A DNA stretch of 7,904 bases, taken from contig JAEZQV010000102.1 in the NCBI GenBank assembly GCA_023441125.1, positions 1 to 7,904 on the forward strand. The letters are read 5' to 3'. Source of the DNA: Bacillota bacterium. Its GTDB lineage: Bacteria; Bacillota_C; Negativicutes; Sporomusales; Sporomusaceae. Positions 5,972 to 7,904 of this stretch are shown in pieces; the first letter of the stretch is position 1; each line of letters opens with the position of its first letter. Below the pieces are notes generated by a model. That model saw nothing but the letters and a program-made list of their open reading frames with translations, was not told the origin of the DNA and ran no database searches. Made by a program: the position numbers and the translations under genes.

Positions 5972-6784
5972 ATGACAAAGCTTGAGATGATCAGAATGGT
6001 GTCGGACTACTTTCAGAAGGCGAATGAATCCGACAGTTCGATGGTAATTGCCGATAAAAATGCGGTAATACTTGACTATAGGCCAGGGCGCGACCATGAT
6101 ACCAAAGCCAGACCGGGTGACGTTCTTAAGGGTAAAAGCAAGGATGCTTTGGCAACAAAACAGATCGTAAGTGTCACAGTTCCCGAGAATATATACGGGT
6201 TTAGGCTGAAAGGGAATGCCGTTCCGATCATCGAGGACGACGGAGAAGTCTCCGGCATGCTTATTATTTCGACCAGCATGCGGCTTCAGGATACACTGCA
6301 TACTACCGCCGAGTCCATCGCGGCCACGGCGGAACAGTTGTCAGCCACCACGGATGAACTGGCGTCTACCGCCGTTCGCTTGGCGGAAGACCTGAATAAG
6401 GTGAAAAGCGGCAGTGATCTGGTTCTGGCCGAAATCAATAAGACCGGGGACATTCTGAAATTTGTCAGTGATGTGGCGGCTAATTCCAATTTGCTTGGAC
6501 TCAATGCAGCAATTGAAGCTGCCCGGGCCGGCGAACAGGGCCGGGGTTTTGCGGTTGTAGCGGATGAAATTCGTAAAATGGCTGTTAATTGTGCGCAGTC
6601 GGTTAATGACATCAAAAAAATTCTCCAAAATATTCATGATGAAACAACGGCTATCGTCACCACGATTGCCAGCAGCGCCGCATTAAGCGAACGGCAGGCG
6701 GTGGCAACCGGGCAGGTAGGCGCCACGATGCAGCAGTTGGCCGTATCTGCGTCCGAAATTGAAAAGGTTGCCGATACTATGTAA
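5972..6784 (+). CDS. Soluble methyl-accepting chemotaxis protein (no membrane segment)
   Basis: 270 residues from the ATG at 5972 (AAGGTGG at 5961-5967, four bases away). A TTG at 5930 with AGGAA upstream would add 14 residues and cannot be excluded. The N-terminal sensor (about 1-100) has the pattern [15 protein letters not shown] (36-50) and [16 protein letters not shown] (81-96). This resembles the small cytoplasmic sensor domain of short Bacillota chemoreceptors, the type to which B. subtilis YfmS belongs. A coiled-coil signalling domain follows, with the near-invariant hairpin tip [20 protein letters not shown] (173-192) and [12 protein letters not shown] (193-204), which contacts CheA/CheW. 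There is no transmembrane helix and no HAMP domain, so it should sense an internal signal. No other chemotaxis gene is nearby. The ligand is unknown. The length is normal for the type, so it is not a truncated receptor. Confidence 0.88.
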   Translation: MTKLEMIRMVSDYFQKANESDSSMVIADKNAVILDYRPGRDHDTKARPGDVLKGKSKDALATKQIVSVTVPENIYGFRLKGNAVPIIEDDGEVSGMLIISTSMRLQDTLHTTAESIAATAEQLSATTDELASTAVRLAEDLNKVKSGSDLVLAEINKTGDILKFVSDVAANSNLLGLNAAIEAARAGEQGRGFAVVADEIRKMAVNCAQSVNDIKKILQNIHDETTAIVTTIASSAALSERQAVATGQVGATMQQLAVSASEIEKVADTM

Positions 6785-6806
6785 CACATCGATCTGCTAG
6801 TTTATA

Positions 6807-6867
6807 TAGCGGATAAAACAGAGCAACTCATGGCATGCCGCCATGAGTTGCTCTGTTTTATCCGCTA
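6807..6867. terminator. Perfect 28-bp-stem hairpin after the chemoreceptor gene
   Basis: Arms 6807-6834 and 6840-6867 are perfectly complementary, with a five-base loop. It begins 23 bases past the stop codon. There is no T-run after the full stem, but inside the right arm GCTC is followed by TGTTTTA (6854-6860). A shorter stem with that tract could act as an intrinsic terminator, in the same A-run/T-run style as the hairpins at 464 and 4522. It could instead be a palindromic repeat. Confidence 0.6.
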
Positions 6868-6970
6868 AAAATATCGCGTCAGGCTTGCCAATTCACAGCT
6901 TAGGACCAAAACACCGCAGGATACGGCAATCTGCAGCACTGTTTTTCCTGATGCTAAGTGTTTTGATTTG

Positions 6971-6999
6971 GGAAACGCGGGGACGGTTCTTTCGTTTCC
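6971..6999. repeat. REP-like hairpin element
   Basis: GGAAACG (6971-6977) and CGTTTCC (6993-6999) flank a 15-base loop containing GGGGACGGTTCT. From memory, GGGGACGGTTCTTTYGTTTCC-type sequences recur in intergenic DNA of Sporomusa/Moorella-like Firmicutes and resemble REP elements moved by REP-associated tyrosine transposases; I could not check this. Together with 6868-6970, in which I recognise nothing, it fills most of the gap before the Hsp20 promoter. Confidence 0.45.
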
Positions 7000-7118
7000 T
7001 TTTCAGCAAGTCTAAAATTAGCAGCAAGCACAAGCAAACATAAAAAAAATTGCAAGATATGTAAATAATTTTGCTAAATTAAGCTATTTTGTGGATAATT
7101 TGCTGTAATTAGATCTTT

Positions 7119-7156
7119 TGACTTTTTGATTTTTACTGACTTTTTGCTATTATAAA
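7119..7156 (+). promoter_or_regulatory. Hsp20 promoter region with a direct repeat
   Basis: The best reading is TTGATT (7126-7131), a 16-base spacer and TATTAT (7148-7153); TATAAA at 7151-7156 is an overlapping alternative. A ten-base direct repeat TGACTTTTTG (7119-7128 and 7137-7146, period 18) spans the -35 and spacer. No CIRCE (HrcA) element is seen, and the CtsR heptad spacing does not fit. Confidence 0.5.
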
Positions 7157-7218
7157 GACAGATAAAGTAAGCCAAACCTACGGGCAATTGGCGAAATAAC
7201 AAGTGAGGAGGAGTAAAT

Positions 7219-7662
7219 ATGTTCAACCTGATACCTTTCAACAGAAAAAGTGAATTAACGCCCAGAGAAAATTTCTTTAATCAAGTTTTTGATCAATTCT
7301 TTCGGGAAGATTTCTTTGCTCCTTTTAATGGCGCGGCGAATAGCTTCCATGTCGACCTGAAAGAAACTGATGATTCCTACCTGATTAAAGCCGACTTACC
7401 AGGCATGAAGAAGCAAGATATTACTATCCGTTTTGACAATGATTACTTGACCATTTATGCCAAGAGAAACGAAGAAATGGAAGTTAAGGAGAGTAGCTAT
7501 CTGCGCCGTGAACGGCGGTATGGAGAATTCAGCCGCAGCTTTTATATAAGGAATGTACGCGATGAGAATATTGAAGCTGAATTTAACGATGGCGTACTAA
7601 CTGTTACATTACCTAAACGGGATAAAACGTATGCCGACGGTAAGACGATTACGATTCGGTAG
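7219..7662 (+). CDS. Small heat-shock protein, Hsp20/alpha-crystallin family
   Basis: 147 residues, the usual length for bacterial Hsp20. The Phe-rich N-terminal arm (1-40, with NFFNQVFDQFFREDFFAPF) is the substrate-binding and oligomerising region. The alpha-crystallin domain (about 42-133) has the hallmarks VDLKETDDSYLIKADLPGM (45-63), RRERRYGEFSRSF (97-108) and the A-x-F-x-x-GVL-x-V-x-x-P motif (A120 to P132). The C-terminal ITI (144-146) is the I-x-I/V motif that docks on neighbouring subunits. It is an ATP-independent cytoplasmic holdase that keeps unfolding proteins soluble under heat or oxidative stress. The strong site AGGAGGAG (7206-7213) precedes the ATG by five bases. It is a single-gene unit closed by a hairpin. 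All key parts are present. Confidence 0.95.
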   Translation: MFNLIPFNRKSELTPRENFFNQVFDQFFREDFFAPFNGAANSFHVDLKETDDSYLIKADLPGMKKQDITIRFDNDYLTIYAKRNEEMEVKESSYLRRERRYGEFSRSFYIRNVRDENIEAEFNDGVLTVTLPKRDKTYADGKTITIR

Positions 7663-7673
7663 TATTCGGCCGG

Positions 7674-7704
7674 AAAAGGAAGCCAACTGCGGCTTCCCTT
7701 TCTT
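7674..7704 (+). terminator. Intrinsic terminator of the Hsp20 gene
   Basis: GGAAGCC (7678-7684) pairs with GGCTTCC (7691-7697) over a six-base loop and is followed by CTTTCTTG. AAAA before the stem partly pairs with the T-tract. It starts 15 bases past the stop codon. Confidence 0.8.
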
Positions 7705-7742
7705 GTCCTGATAGAAAGGATAACTTTCGCCTGGATAAGGGC

Positions 7743-7792
7743 AACATCGGCTTACGCTTTCGCCAAAGGCTCGGCGTAAGCCGTGTTTTCTT
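7743..7792 (+). terminator. Second hairpin downstream of Hsp20 (terminator-like)
   Basis: CGGCTTACGC (7748-7757) and GCGTAAGCCG (7774-7783) form a perfect 10-bp stem with a 16-base loop. It extends by AACA (7743-7746) with TGTT (7784-7787) across one bulged T. TTTCTT follows, so it could be a back-up terminator, or the leader structure of the next gene. Confidence 0.55.
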
Positions 7793-7858
7793 ATGAAAAT
7801 AGCCTTTGGATCAGATGCTATTTGATTAAAAAAGGCAATAAGAAAGTTAGGGCTGTTT

Positions 7859-7904
7859 GTGACAGACCAAAAAGAGAACAATATTAAGCTACAGAAGAAA
7901 CGGT
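7859..7904 (+). CDS. Possible start of a further gene (truncated by the window edge)
   Basis: A GTG at 7859 opens a frame reading (M)TDQKENNIKLQKKR to the right edge with no stop. AGGG at 7849-7852 is a modest ribosome binding site six bases upstream. The hydrophilic, Lys-rich start is typical of a cytoplasmic N-terminus, but fifteen codons are too few to name a family. It may be chance. Confidence 0.35.
   Translation, partial: MTDQKENNIKLQKKR

Noticed and set aside
6868..6970. Riboswitch or gene remnant after the chemoreceptor
   Set aside because: Scattered pairings exist (such as CAAAACAC with GTGTTTTG), but they do not nest into a known riboswitch, and neither strand gives a recognisable protein.
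6843..7043. 66-residue plus-strand ORF after the chemoreceptor
   Set aside because: It begins inside the 28-bp hairpin, lacks a ribosome binding site, and its middle is the REP-like element; no protein-like pattern.
7111..7146. CtsR or CIRCE operator before Hsp20
   Set aside because: On the minus strand AATCAAA and AGTCAAA occur, but one base apart instead of the three CtsR needs; no TTAGCACTC...GAGTGCTAA is present.

Overview
The window looks like a chromosomal segment of an anaerobic, outer-membrane-bearing member of the Firmicutes (Negativicutes, Sporomusa-like). This is an inference. It rests on the C-terminal end of a beta-barrel porin with a terminal phenylalanine, combined with strong Firmicutes-type Shine-Dalgarno sites, sigma-A-like promoters, a Bacillota-type soluble chemoreceptor and a LarA-family enzyme. 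No ribosomal or other marker gene is present to confirm it.

Layout. (1) Positions 1-442, plus: 3' end of an outer-membrane porin, closed by a perfect 46-base palindrome that also ends the convergent gene. (2) 532-1509, minus: PAS-GGDEF protein whose GGDEF signature and metal-binding aspartates are replaced, so probably not a cyclase. (3) 1510-1845: AT-rich control region with two candidate promoters, direct repeats and small inverted repeats. (4) 1846-3144 and 3213-4508, plus: a two-gene unit made of an MFS organic-acid transporter and a LarA-family nickel-pincer racemase/epimerase, ended by a strong hairpin. (5) 4584-4840, minus: decayed 3' remnant of a trypsin-like serine protease gene. (6) 4934-5584, minus: membrane-anchored M23 (LytM) peptidase. 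(7) 5972-6784, plus: soluble methyl-accepting chemotaxis protein, followed by a perfect 28-bp-stem hairpin and a REP-like hairpin. (8) 7219-7662, plus: Hsp20 small heat-shock protein, followed by two hairpins and possibly the first codons of another gene at the right edge.

How the genes work together. Only the transporter and LarA-family gene form a convincing functional unit: uptake of a 2-hydroxy or sugar acid followed by inversion of its alpha carbon. The cofactor genes larB, larC and larE are not in the window and would have to be elsewhere. The other genes appear to be independent single-gene units, each with its own terminator: envelope (porin, M23), signalling (PAS-GGDEF, chemoreceptor) and stress (Hsp20). 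I see no CRISPR array, tRNA, rRNA, intact transposase or phage gene. I do not see a clearly new multi-gene system. The most interesting items are the transporter/LarA unit of unknown substrate, the degenerate GGDEF protein with a cysteine-bearing PAS domain, and the protease remnant.
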